In this document: one piece after another, positions 1 to 5,206 of the stretch
Position numbering within the stretch: the first letter of the stretch is position 1
Layout of the letters: each line of letters begins with the position of its first letter
Origin: Candidatus Omnitrophota bacterium
Lineage (GTDB): Bacteria; Omnitrophota; Gorgyraeia; Zapsychrales; Fredricksoniimonadaceae
Length of the DNA: 10,184 nt
Assembly (NCBI GenBank): GCA_023247575.1
Contig: JAHFGE010000049.1
Coordinates: 1 to 10,184, forward strand
Direction of reading: 5' to 3'
Notes under the pieces: model-generated
The model's input: the letters and a program-made list of their open reading frames with translations, nothing else
The model's database searches: none
Told to the model about the DNA's origin: nothing
Made by a program: the position numbers and the translations under genes

Positions 1-71
1 AGGTCTTCGAGAAAGTCAAACCCGAAGGGCATAATTGGGAAGTGATGGAAGTATTAAAAACGCTTCCATAA
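1..71 (+). CDS. C-terminal end of a Bcp/PrxQ-type peroxiredoxin (partial)
   Basis: Only the last 22 complete codons are in the window. The frame starts at base 3 and ends with TAA at 69-71. The visible peptide contains FEKVKPEGHNWEVMEVLK, which resembles the KVKPEGHAEEVLEALK-type tail of bacterioferritin-comigratory (Bcp/PrxQ) thiol peroxidases. By family knowledge these reduce hydrogen peroxide and organic hydroperoxides with thioredoxin. The catalytic cysteine region lies upstream of the window, so function rests on a short tail. A strong hairpin follows five bases after the stop, which supports this being a true gene end. Another small protein with a similar tail cannot be excluded. Confidence 0.6.
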   Translation, partial: VFEKVKPEGHNWEVMEVLKTLP

Positions 72-75
72 CCTT

Positions 76-119
76 AAAAAGGGCACTCTCCTGATCTGCC
101 ATAGGTTTGTGCCCTTTTT
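76..119 (+). terminator. Rho-independent terminator after the peroxiredoxin gene
   Basis: AAAAAGGGCAC (76-86) and GTGCCCTTTTT (109-119) form a perfect 11-bp inverted repeat around a 22-base loop. It begins five bases after the stop codon at 71 and the plus-strand arm ends in five T. The A-run on the other arm means it could also stop minus-strand transcripts arriving from 290. The loop is long for a classical terminator. Confidence 0.6.
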
Positions 120-121
120 AT

Positions 122-213
122 GGTTCGACTCGTTACACTCGCTCACCACTTAAGGAAGAGTCGAACCGCCCTGAGCGAACAACGAGCGATAGCGAGGAGT
201 GAGTCGAAGGGTC
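122..213. repeat. Composite inverted repeat with GAGTCGAA motifs
   Basis: GGTTCGACTC (122-131) pairs perfectly with GAGTCGAACC (158-167). Directly after it comes CCCTGAGCGAAC (169-180), then AACGAGCGATAGCGAGGAGT and GAGTCGAAGGG (201-211). The CCCTGAGCGAA ... GAGTCGAAGGG layout is that of dispersed intergenic repeats I recall from many environmental bacterial genomes. No open reading frame, tRNA fold or transposase fragment accompanies it. Copy number in the genome cannot be judged from one window. Confidence 0.6.
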
Positions 214-229
214 TTGGTAGTGGAACTGA

Positions 230-258
230 ATACCACCCCGCCTTTGACGGGGTGGTAT
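230..258. repeat. Perfect 11-bp hairpin, possible 3' end of the DUF378 transcript
   Basis: ATACCACCCCG (230-240) and CGGGGTGGTAT (248-258) are perfect complements around the 7-base loop CCTTTGA. The hairpin lies 31 bases beyond the stop of the minus-strand DUF378 gene, where a terminator would be expected. Neither side carries a T-run, so it may instead protect an RNA 3' end or simply be a repeat. Its core, CCCCGCCTTTGACGGGG, resembles CCCGCCTTTGGCGGG at 7041-7055. Confidence 0.6.
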
Positions 259-289
259 CTAGTTAAAAACCTACCAAATACAACAATTT

Positions 290-505
290 TTACTTTTTAC
301 AGGCTGAACAAACCACAAAATAACTAGCCAACAAAGCCAGTCCAGCTAGGCCCACAATGTCATAAACAATACGTGTAAGCATTCCCCCACCTAAAACTTT
401 TTCTACTACGTTAATGCCTAAAAGACCTACCGTGCCCCAATTAAGAGCTCCAATAATTGCTAATGCACCTACGATTTTACAGACCACACAGCTTTGCTTT
501 AGCAT
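290..505 (-). CDS. DUF378-family small membrane protein
   Basis: This 71-residue protein has two predicted membrane helices, about residues 9-31 and 43-65, joined by a short loop. The first helix holds the ALNWG..GLLG pattern and the second the RIVYDIVGLAGLALL pattern, both typical of the DUF378 family, whose role is unknown. Two CxxC pairs lie at the extreme ends, C6/C9 and C66/C69. With two helices both ends should face the same side, so the four cysteines could form one metal site or disulfides (inference). The start is firm: AAGGAGGT lies at 510-517, four bases upstream of the ATG. The gene follows ispG after 39 bases on the same strand. It may be co-transcribed, or use a TATAAT at 544-549 (minus strand) that lacks a good -35 box. 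Confidence 0.85.
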   Translation of the reverse strand: MLKQSCVVCKIVGALAIIGALNWGTVGLLGINVVEKVLGGGMLTRIVYDIVGLAGLALLASYFVVCSACKK

Positions 506-544
506 ACAGACCTCCTTGATGTTAGGGGTTGTTTAGTTAATTTA

Positions 545-1777
545 TTATAACTCTCTGGGGGTATGGTTAAAACGATTTTTAATATAATTTTCCAGAATCC
601 CAATAAACTCTTCTTTAATGCGATCTCCTTTAAGGGTGGTCAATTCCTTGCCATCGACATAAACTGGTGCCATGGGCTTCTCCGACGTCCCAGGCAAACT
701 AATCCCAATATCCGCATGACGGCTCTCGCCAGGGCCATTGACCACACAGCCCATGACAGCGATTTTAAGCTGCTCCACACCCGGGTATTGACTTTGCCAC
801 AAAGGCATTTTCATTTTGATATGAGCATTAATATCCTGTGCCAAATACTGAAAATAATCGCTGCTGGTGCGCCCACAGCCAGGGCAACTGGTAACTGACG
901 GGGCAAAATAACGAAACCCTAACGATTGTAAAATTTCTTTGCAAATTTCCACCTCTTTGGTTCGGCTAACATTGGGCTGAGGGGTCATGGATACTCGAAT
1001 GGTATCTCCAATCCCCTGCTGTAAAAGAATCGCTAAAGCTGCCGAAGAAGAAACCGCACCTTTAATATCTGCACCGGCTTCGGTCAAACCCAAATGCAAA
1101 GCCAAGTTAGTTTCCTTAGCCAGCCGCTCATAGGCCTTGACCATGTCTTGCAACACTGACATCTTTACGCTTAACACAATTTTTTCTTTAAGCAGGCCTA
1201 AGCTTATGGCATATTCAGCCGAACGCAAAGCGCTTTGAATCATGGCCTCGATGGTGACATGCCGGAAGTCTTGCGGTTCTGATCGCTTGGCATTGGCATT
1301 CATAAGATCGGTCAACAGTTCCTGGTCCAGCGATCCCCAGTTGACGCCGATGCGCACGGCTTTGCCATTGTCAATAGCGATTTTGACAATCTGGGCAAAA
1401 TTATCGTCATGCAGCTTGCCTTTACCTACATTACCAGGGTTAATACGATACTTGTCCAAAGTTTTGGCCGTTAGAGGATTATTCTTCAATAAAATATGAC
1501 CGTTAAAATGAAAATCCCCAATGATAGGCGTTTGAATGCCTTCCTGACGTAAGATGGATATAGCATGGGCAGCCGCCTTAGCGGCTTTATCGTCATTGAT
1601 AGTCCAGCGCACCAGCTCTGATCCCGCTGCAATCAATTCCCTGGTTTGGGCCAGGGTTTTATCCACATCCGCCGTTGGCGTATCTGTCATAGACTGAATA
1701 CGCACAGGAAATGGACTGCCAAGAGACAAGGTACCAATTTGAACTGTAGGAGTTGGCCGTCGGTTTAACATGGTCAT
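545..1777 (-). CDS. ispG: (E)-4-hydroxy-3-methylbut-2-enyl-diphosphate synthase IspG
   Basis: IspG converts MEcPP to HMBPP, the penultimate step of the MEP isoprenoid pathway, in the cytoplasm. The 410-residue protein has the bacterial two-domain form: a TIM barrel (about residues 10-275) and a C-terminal [4Fe-4S] domain. The cluster ligands are visible as C298 and C301 (SCPGCGR) and C344 with E351 (GCVVNGPGE), at the spacings known for E. coli C270, C273, C305 and E312. The N-terminal QSMTDT and central VNWGSLD motifs are also family marks. Start is uncertain: ATG at 1777, or ATG at 1771 giving MLNRRPT, which fits the family better. Neither has a good ribosome site, because a palindromic repeat begins at 1781. 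A TATAAT at 1824-1829 (minus) could be its -10, without a clear -35. It is divergent from ispH. Confidence 0.97.
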   Translation of the reverse strand: MTMLNRRPTPTVQIGTLSLGSPFPVRIQSMTDTPTADVDKTLAQTRELIAAGSELVRWTINDDKAAKAAAHAISILRQEGIQTPIIGDFHFNGHILLKNNPLTAKTLDKYRINPGNVGKGKLHDDNFAQIVKIAIDNGKAVRIGVNWGSLDQELLTDLMNANAKRSEPQDFRHVTIEAMIQSALRSAEYAISLGLLKEKIVLSVKMSVLQDMVKAYERLAKETNLALHLGLTEAGADIKGAVSSSAALAILLQQGIGDTIRVSMTPQPNVSRTKEVEICKEILQSLGFRYFAPSVTSCPGCGRTSSDYFQYLAQDINAHIKMKMPLWQSQYPGVEQLKIAVMGCVVNGPGESRHADIGISLPGTSEKPMAPVYVDGKELTTLKGDRIKEEFIGILENYIKNRFNHTPREL

Positions 1778-1780
1778 CCA

Positions 1781-1818
1781 GTGTCATTGCGAGGAACGAA
1801 GTGACGAAGCAATGACAC
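1781..1818. repeat. Short palindromic GTGTCATTGC element, short copy
   Basis: GTGTCATTGC (1781-1790) and GCAATGACAC (1809-1818) are perfect 10-bp inverted arms around GAGGAACGAAGTGACGAA. The same arms, extended to 12 bp, flank a longer element at 6979-7070, so this is a repeat family within the window. The sequence matches my memory of the dispersed GTCATTGCGAG...GAAGCAAT repeats found in many environmental bacteria. This copy ends three bases upstream of the annotated ispG start and occupies the position of its ribosome-binding site. Confidence 0.8.
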
Positions 1819-1830
1819 ATAGTATTATAA

Positions 1831-1858
1831 TTTACACGTCTAGAAAAAATGTTATAAT
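1831..1858 (+). promoter_or_regulatory. Candidate sigma-70 promoter for ispH
   Basis: TTTACA (1831-1836) and TATAAT (1853-1858) are separated by 16 bases in an AT-rich stretch between the two divergent genes. The -35 matches five of six consensus bases and the -10 matches all six. Transcription would begin near 1865 and give a leader of about 135 bases containing the whole palindrome at 1909-1986. Spacing is one base short of ideal. Confidence 0.5.
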
Positions 1859-1908
1859 TGTCGACGTATTATAGGAAACATAGAATAAAAAATCAATTCT
1901 AATTCATG

Positions 1909-1986
1909 TGTCGTCCCCGAATGTATTAATCGGGGACCTAGAACTTGCAAGCACTAGATTCCCGATAAAAACATTCGGGAATGACA
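1909..1986. repeat. 78-bp palindromic TCCCCGA/TCGGGAA element in the ispH leader
   Basis: The outer arms 1909-1924 (TGTCGTCCCCGAATGT) and 1971-1986 (ACATTCGGGAATGACA) pair at 14 of 16 positions, and one of the exceptions is a G-U wobble. Inner hairpins are also possible: TCCCCGA (1914-1920) with TCGGGGA (1930-1936), and TTCCCGA (1959-1965) with TCGGGAA (1975-1981). A CTTGCAAG palindrome sits at 1944-1951. The element ends 13 bases before the ispH ATG. It resembles dispersed GTCATCCCCGAATG...CATTCGGGAATGACA repeats known from many bacterial genomes. Confidence 0.75.
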
Positions 1987-1999
1987 AAGTAAGAAAAAC

Positions 2000-2926
2000 A
2001 TGGAAATTTTTTTAGCCAGAACGCAAGGATTTTGTGCTGGGGTAGCCAGCGCCATCGATATCGTGGAATTGGCGCTGGCCACCTATGGCACTCCCCTTTA
2101 TGTCTACCATGACATTGTCCATAACACTTCTGTGGTTAGCGACATGAAAAGCCGTGGCGTTATTTTTGTAGAAGACCTCAATGATGTGCCAGAAGGTGCG
2201 CGCATCATTTTCAGCGCTCACGGAGTGCCTCCAGAGGTTATCACCAAAGCCAAGGCCAGGCGCTTAAGATTTGTTGATGCTACCTGTCCTTTGGTGACCA
2301 AAGTCCATAAGGAAGCTGTCAAATTTTCTCACCAGAACATTGATACAGTACTCATTGGCCATGTGGGGCATCAAGAATTAATCGGCACCTCTGGTTATGT
2401 ACGGCCAGATCTGCTGCATGTGGTTGAAAATGAAACGGATGTTGATAAGCTTAACATCGATAAGAGCAAAGCAGTTGCCTATATTACTCAGACGACACTT
2501 TCGGTGGATGAAACTAAAAGCATTATTGAAAAATTAAAACAGCGCTTCCCTAAACTCATGGCTCCCCCCCGTTCAGATATCTGTTATGCCACTCAAAATC
2601 GCCAGGATGCCGTCAAAGAATTAGCCAAAATCTGTGATATCATCATTATTTGTGGTTCCCCGCATAGTTCCAACAGCAACCGCCTGCGGGAAACCGGAAA
2701 GCAACAGGGGGTGAGCAGTTACATTGTAGACACAGCTAACGAATTGGACATGTCCATTTTTCAGGATAAAATCAAGGTCGGTTTAAGTTCAGGGGCCTCT
2801 GTCCCCCGATATTTAGTGGACGAAATTATCAATAAGATTAAAGAGGATTATCCGCAGGCCCAAGTGCATGAGTTTGCCAATCCGGAAAAAAATATTGTGT
2901 TTCCGGTGCTTCAATTTAGAGAATAG
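2000..2926 (+). CDS. ispH: 4-hydroxy-3-methylbut-2-enyl diphosphate reductase IspH
   Basis: IspH reduces HMBPP to IPP and DMAPP, the last step of the MEP pathway. All expected [4Fe-4S] ligands are visible in the 308 residues: C12 (GFCAGV), C96 (DATCP) and C195 (DICYAT). Substrate-binding residues match family positions: H41 (IVHN), H74 (SAHG), H124 and E126 (GHQE), T165-T166, S223-S224-N225-S226 and S267 (SSGASVP). Length is normal for a single-domain bacterial enzyme. The ATG at 2000 is the natural start because MEIFLARTQGFCAGV places C12 exactly as in E. coli. No clear Shine-Dalgarno is present, only AAAGTAAG. The gene heads the cluster with ferredoxin, moaE and murB, and is divergent from ispG. 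Its leader probably contains the palindrome at 1909-1986. Confidence 0.98.
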   Translation: MEIFLARTQGFCAGVASAIDIVELALATYGTPLYVYHDIVHNTSVVSDMKSRGVIFVEDLNDVPEGARIIFSAHGVPPEVITKAKARRLRFVDATCPLVTKVHKEAVKFSHQNIDTVLIGHVGHQELIGTSGYVRPDLLHVVENETDVDKLNIDKSKAVAYITQTTLSVDETKSIIEKLKQRFPKLMAPPRSDICYATQNRQDAVKELAKICDIIIICGSPHSSNSNRLRETGKQQGVSSYIVDTANELDMSIFQDKIKVGLSSGASVPRYLVDEIINKIKEDYPQAQVHEFANPEKNIVFPVLQFRE

Positions 2927-2933
2927 GACTGAT

Positions 2934-2957
2934 GGGGACAGTTGATCAACTGTCCCC
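2934..2957. repeat. Perfect 24-bp palindrome GGGGACAGTTGA / TCAACTGTCCCC
   Basis: GGGGACAGTTGA (2934-2945) is followed immediately by its exact reverse complement (2946-2957), with TGATCA at the centre. It fills most of the gap between the ispH stop (2926) and the ferredoxin start. I recall GGGGACAGTT...AACTGTCCCC palindromes as a common REP-like repeat, in some genomes linked to Y1 (RAYT) transposases, but none is in this window. A TTG at 2942 inside it opens the ferredoxin frame and is probably not the true start. Confidence 0.85.
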
Positions 2958-2968
2958 CTATGTTAAAA

Positions 2969-3223
2969 ATGGCTAAAATCATCATCGACAACGTTGAATA
3001 CGAAATTCCTGATGGCAGCCAGATGGCTGCAACCTGCGAGAATGTTGGTATTCCTTTTAGCTGTAACTCCGGTGTGTGCGGCACCTGCCAGATTGAAATT
3101 TTAGAAGGGGCCGAAAATCTCAATGAACTCAATAAAGAAGAAACTGATTTAGCCATGGACCGTAACCACCGTTTGGGATGCCAGTGCAAAATCCTGTGCG
3201 GGGTTGTAAAAGTGACGTATTAA
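2969..3223 (+). CDS. [2Fe-2S] plant-type ferredoxin
   Basis: This is a small soluble electron carrier with the beta-grasp ferredoxin fold. From the ATG at 2969 it has 84 residues. The cluster motif C32-x4-C37-x2-C40 lies in SCNSGVCGTC, and the fourth ligand is most likely C71 in RLGCQC, 30 residues on. Three further cysteines (C23, C73, C77) are not needed for the cluster. I chose 2969 because MAKIIIDNVEYEIPDG leads straight into the first strand. ATG at 2960 (MLKMAKI) is also possible, and neither has a clear ribosome site. It lies 42 bases after ispH, and its TAA is immediately followed by the ATG of moaE. Position suggests it could feed electrons to IspH and IspG (inference). A role with another oxidoreductase is equally possible from sequence alone. 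Confidence 0.9.
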   Translation: MAKIIIDNVEYEIPDGSQMAATCENVGIPFSCNSGVCGTCQIEILEGAENLNELNKEETDLAMDRNHRLGCQCKILCGVVKVTY

Positions 3224-3655
3224 ATGTTCATACTCCAAGAATCCCCCATCAACATAACCCAAGCCAGAAATAGCCACCATAGTCCTAACGATGGCACCTT
3301 GGTCAACTTTGAAGGCATGGTGCGTGCCGATGACATAAAAGCAAGTCACACAGCCGCTCTTTTATATATCGCCGATACGGCCGCTTGCCGCCAGGAAGGC
3401 GAAAAAATCATCAAAGAGGTTCTGTCTCAATTTCCTATTACCCATGCCGTCTGCATTCAAAGGACAGGCAAACTAAACGTCGGTGAAACCGCGGTATGGA
3501 TAGGCGTGTGGGCTGGTCATCGCGATGAGGCTTTTAAAGCCTGCCGCTACATTATTGAAGCAGTCAAAAAGCGGCTGCATATTTGGAAAAAAGAATTTTT
3601 AGCCGACGGCACCGCCGCATGGGTACGTGGCAAAGAAACTCCGGTGGTCACATGA
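3224..3655 (+). CDS. moaE: Divergent MoaE-family protein (molybdopterin synthase large subunit-like)
   Basis: Canonical MoaE joins MoaD to transfer sulfur to precursor Z (cPMP), forming molybdopterin. This 143-residue protein keeps the family frame: GTLVNFEGMVR (R34), LNVGETAVWIGVWAGHRDEAF (HR at 99-100), and K115/K122 in VKKRLHIWKKE, seven apart like E. coli K119/K126, then DGTAAWV. Other usual marks are changed. The L-x-YE-x-Y-x-x-MA helix start reads LLYIADTAACRQ, and the usual HR before the G-x-L-x-VGE segment is QR (IQRTGKLNVGE). The ATG follows the ferredoxin TAA without a gap, and the TGA overlaps the murB start as ATGA. No moaD, moaA or moaC is in the window. Family membership is secure; molybdopterin synthesis as the actual job is less so. 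Confidence 0.82.
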   Translation: MFILQESPINITQARNSHHSPNDGTLVNFEGMVRADDIKASHTAALLYIADTAACRQEGEKIIKEVLSQFPITHAVCIQRTGKLNVGETAVWIGVWAGHRDEAFKACRYIIEAVKKRLHIWKKEFLADGTAAWVRGKETPVVT

Positions 3656-4578
3656 AGGCCATCCCTCAGGCGCTTTTACGTGATTACACCACTTTTCAAT
3701 TGGGTGGCCCCTGTCGATTCCTAGTGGAATGTCAAACTCCTCAAGAATTACAAAAAACCGTACAGTCTCTGGCTGGGCAGAAAACTCCTTTTATCTTGAT
3801 TGGCAGCGGATCCAATTTAGTGGTTTCTGACCAGGGTATCGACGCGGCTATCATCCGTTATGTCTGCCCCACTCCTTTGCTTGAACGTGACGGCCATGAT
3901 GTGATTGTTGCTGCCGGCACCCTGTTGGATGATTTGGCTTTATATTGCGTCAATGAAGGCCTGGAAGGTCTTAATTACGCAACGGGCATTCCCGGCACAG
4001 TCGGTGGCGCCGTGGTGGGCAATGCCGGCGCCTGGGGTAAACAAGTCGGTGATGTATTAACATCAGCCATTATTTTGGATAAACAGGGCCAAACAAAAGA
4101 GGCTGATAACAGCTATTTTGGCTTTCAATACCGCCATTCACGATTGAAAAAAACCGAAGACATCATCTCTTCGGTGCATTTTACCTTAAAACCCGGCGAT
4201 CCCGTAAGCCTGGCCCAGGAACGGGCGGAGATTTTAAGAATACGGGCTGAGAAACATCCGGACTTAAAAACCGAACCCTGCGCCGGCAGTTTCTTTCGCA
4301 ACATCGAACCCACCTCCAAAGCCGGCAAACGCCAGGCCGCGGGCTTCTTTTTGGAACAGGCCGGTGGAAAAAGTTTAAAAGTCGGCGGGGCTTATATCTT
4401 CGAAAAACATGCCAATATCATCATCAAGGGTCCCCATGGCACCTCCCAGGAAGTGCATGAGCTGCACCTTAAGATGATAAAAATTGTGAAGGATAAATTT
4501 AATCTGCAGTTAAACCGCGAAGTGCGATTCGTAGGATCCTTTGCCCCGCCAACGGCGGGACATGAGGGATTTTGGTAA
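3652..4578 (+). CDS. murB: UDP-N-acetylenolpyruvoylglucosamine reductase MurB
   Basis: MurB is the cytoplasmic FAD enzyme that reduces enolpyruvyl-UDP-GlcNAc to UDP-MurNAc with NADPH, the second committed step of peptidoglycan synthesis. The 308 residues show the FAD-binding PP-loop IGSGSN (50-55), the ATGIPGTVGGAVVGNAGA signature (110-127), YRHS (160-163, R161), the catalytic serine S213 in GSFFRN, GGAYIFEKHAN (245-255) and the final catalytic Glu E290 in NREVRF. I chose ATG 3652 because it overlaps the moaE stop as ATGA and has GGTGGT at 3643-3648. An upstream in-frame start at 3583 would add 23 residues translated from inside moaE and lacks family likeness. After VRFVG the tail SFAPPTAGHEGFW is partly encoded by a CCCGCC-AAC-GGCGGG hairpin, so the C-terminus may be a repeat-derived extension. 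Confidence 0.96.
   Translation: MKAIPQALLRDYTTFQLGGPCRFLVECQTPQELQKTVQSLAGQKTPFILIGSGSNLVVSDQGIDAAIIRYVCPTPLLERDGHDVIVAAGTLLDDLALYCVNEGLEGLNYATGIPGTVGGAVVGNAGAWGKQVGDVLTSAIILDKQGQTKEADNSYFGFQYRHSRLKKTEDIISSVHFTLKPGDPVSLAQERAEILRIRAEKHPDLKTEPCAGSFFRNIEPTSKAGKRQAAGFFLEQAGGKSLKVGGAYIFEKHANIIIKGPHGTSQEVHELHLKMIKIVKDKFNLQLNREVRFVGSFAPPTAGHEGFW
4545..4559. repeat. CCCGCC-AAC-GGCGGG hairpin inside the 3' end of murB
   Basis: CCCGCC (4545-4550) and GGCGGG (4554-4559) are perfect complements around AAC. The same stem with a TTT loop occurs at 7041-7055 inside the intergenic repeat, and a related CCCCG/CGGGG stem lies at 236-252. Here it is translated as part of MurB's last residues. No T-run follows, so a terminator role is weak. 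Confidence 0.55.
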
Positions 4579-4640
4579 TTGACATTTGCTCATTTCAATT
4601 CAACAGCGCCTCCTGAAAGGCCTCCTGTCTTGGTGTTTTA

Positions 4641-4673
4641 CGCAGTAATTATTCAGTAATTACGCAGTAAATT
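4641..4673. repeat. Three tandem 11-bp units at the convergent murB/methyltransferase junction
   Basis: CGCAGTAATTA, TTCAGTAATTA and CGCAGTAAATT follow one another without gaps at 4641-4651, 4652-4662 and 4663-4673. The methyltransferase stop codon (TAA, minus strand, 4649-4651) lies in the first unit, and its last residues YCVITE are encoded by the other units. Because the unit length is not a multiple of three, unit loss or gain would change the protein end. Confidence 0.6.
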
Positions 4674-5206
4674 GGCCGTGGGCCGTTGGTAAGCTTGGTG
4701 CGGATATGGTAGGCGATAATGCCAAAGGCAACCGCCACATTCAGGGAGTTTTTGATGCCGGCCATGTCGATTTCCACCGCCGTATCGCAAAGCTCCAGCC
4801 AGCCGTCCAAAACCCCGGATATCTCATTGCCAATGACCAGACAAACCGGCGGCTTAAGGGTAAACTTGTCATGACTGATAGCCCCGCAGGCCTGCTCCAA
4901 AAGCACGATTTGGTAGCCCCTGGCTTTGAGTTCTTTAAGAAGCACGATTCCATCCTGACGGTATTCCCAGGGCACATGGTCCTGGGCTCCTAAGGCGGTT
5001 TTGGCAATGCCGCTTTGGGGCGGGTAGCCGGTAATGCCGCAAAGCCAGATTTTCTCCACCCCTGCCCCATCCGCGGTGCGAAAGATGGAGCCTACATTGT
5101 GCAGGCTACGGATATTGTTGAGCACCACGCAAAATGACAGCGGCGGCTGGTCACATTTTTTTGACTGACGAAGCACGATTTCTTCATGGGTTAGCTTGCG
5201 CATCAT
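4649..5206 (-). CDS. SpoU/TrmH-family RNA 2'-O-methyltransferase
   Basis: This 185-residue protein belongs to the SPOUT (SpoU/TrmH) class, which methylates ribose 2'-OH in tRNA or rRNA using S-adenosylmethionine bound in a C-terminal trefoil knot. Motif 1 is NIRSLHNVGSIFRTADGAGV (residues 31-50, with N38 and R43). Motif 2 is LVIGNEISGV (123-132, E128). Motif 3 is IDMAGIKNSLNVAVA (146-160, with S154-L155-N156). In motif 3 the usual IPM is IDM. There is no separate N-terminal RNA-binding domain, so it is close to the minimal catalytic unit, and the target RNA cannot be told. The start at 5206 forms TAATG with the peptidase stop and has GGAGG 11 bases upstream. A GTG at 5224 would include that ribosome site in the protein and is unlikely. 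ATG 5203 is an alternative. Confidence 0.93.
   Translation of the reverse strand: MMRKLTHEEIVLRQSKKCDQPPLSFCVVLNNIRSLHNVGSIFRTADGAGVEKIWLCGITGYPPQSGIAKTALGAQDHVPWEYRQDGIVLLKELKARGYQIVLLEQACGAISHDKFTLKPPVCLVIGNEISGVLDGWLELCDTAVEIDMAGIKNSLNVAVAFGIIAYHIRTKLTNGPRPIYCVITE

Noticed and set aside
121..148. A tRNA-like T-arm (GGTTCGACTC followed later by CACCA)
   Set aside because: No 5-bp T-stem, acceptor stem, D-arm or anticodon arm can be paired around it. The motif belongs to an inverted repeat.
563..898. Open frame opposite ispG on the plus strand
   Set aside because: It is fully antisense to a well-supported gene, has no recognisable domain and no ribosome site. It is a shadow frame.
2942..2968. 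TTG start extending the ferredoxin by nine residues
   Set aside because: The TTG lies inside the 24-bp palindrome and there is no ribosome site. The added residues do not fit the ferredoxin N-terminus.
3583..3651. Upstream start adding 23 residues to MurB
   Set aside because: It would lie wholly within moaE in another frame. The ATGA junction at 3652 with GGTGGT upstream is better, and family likeness begins after it.
4579..4584. TTGACA just after murB as a -35 box
   Set aside because: No -10 lies 15-19 bases downstream and the next gene is on the opposite strand.
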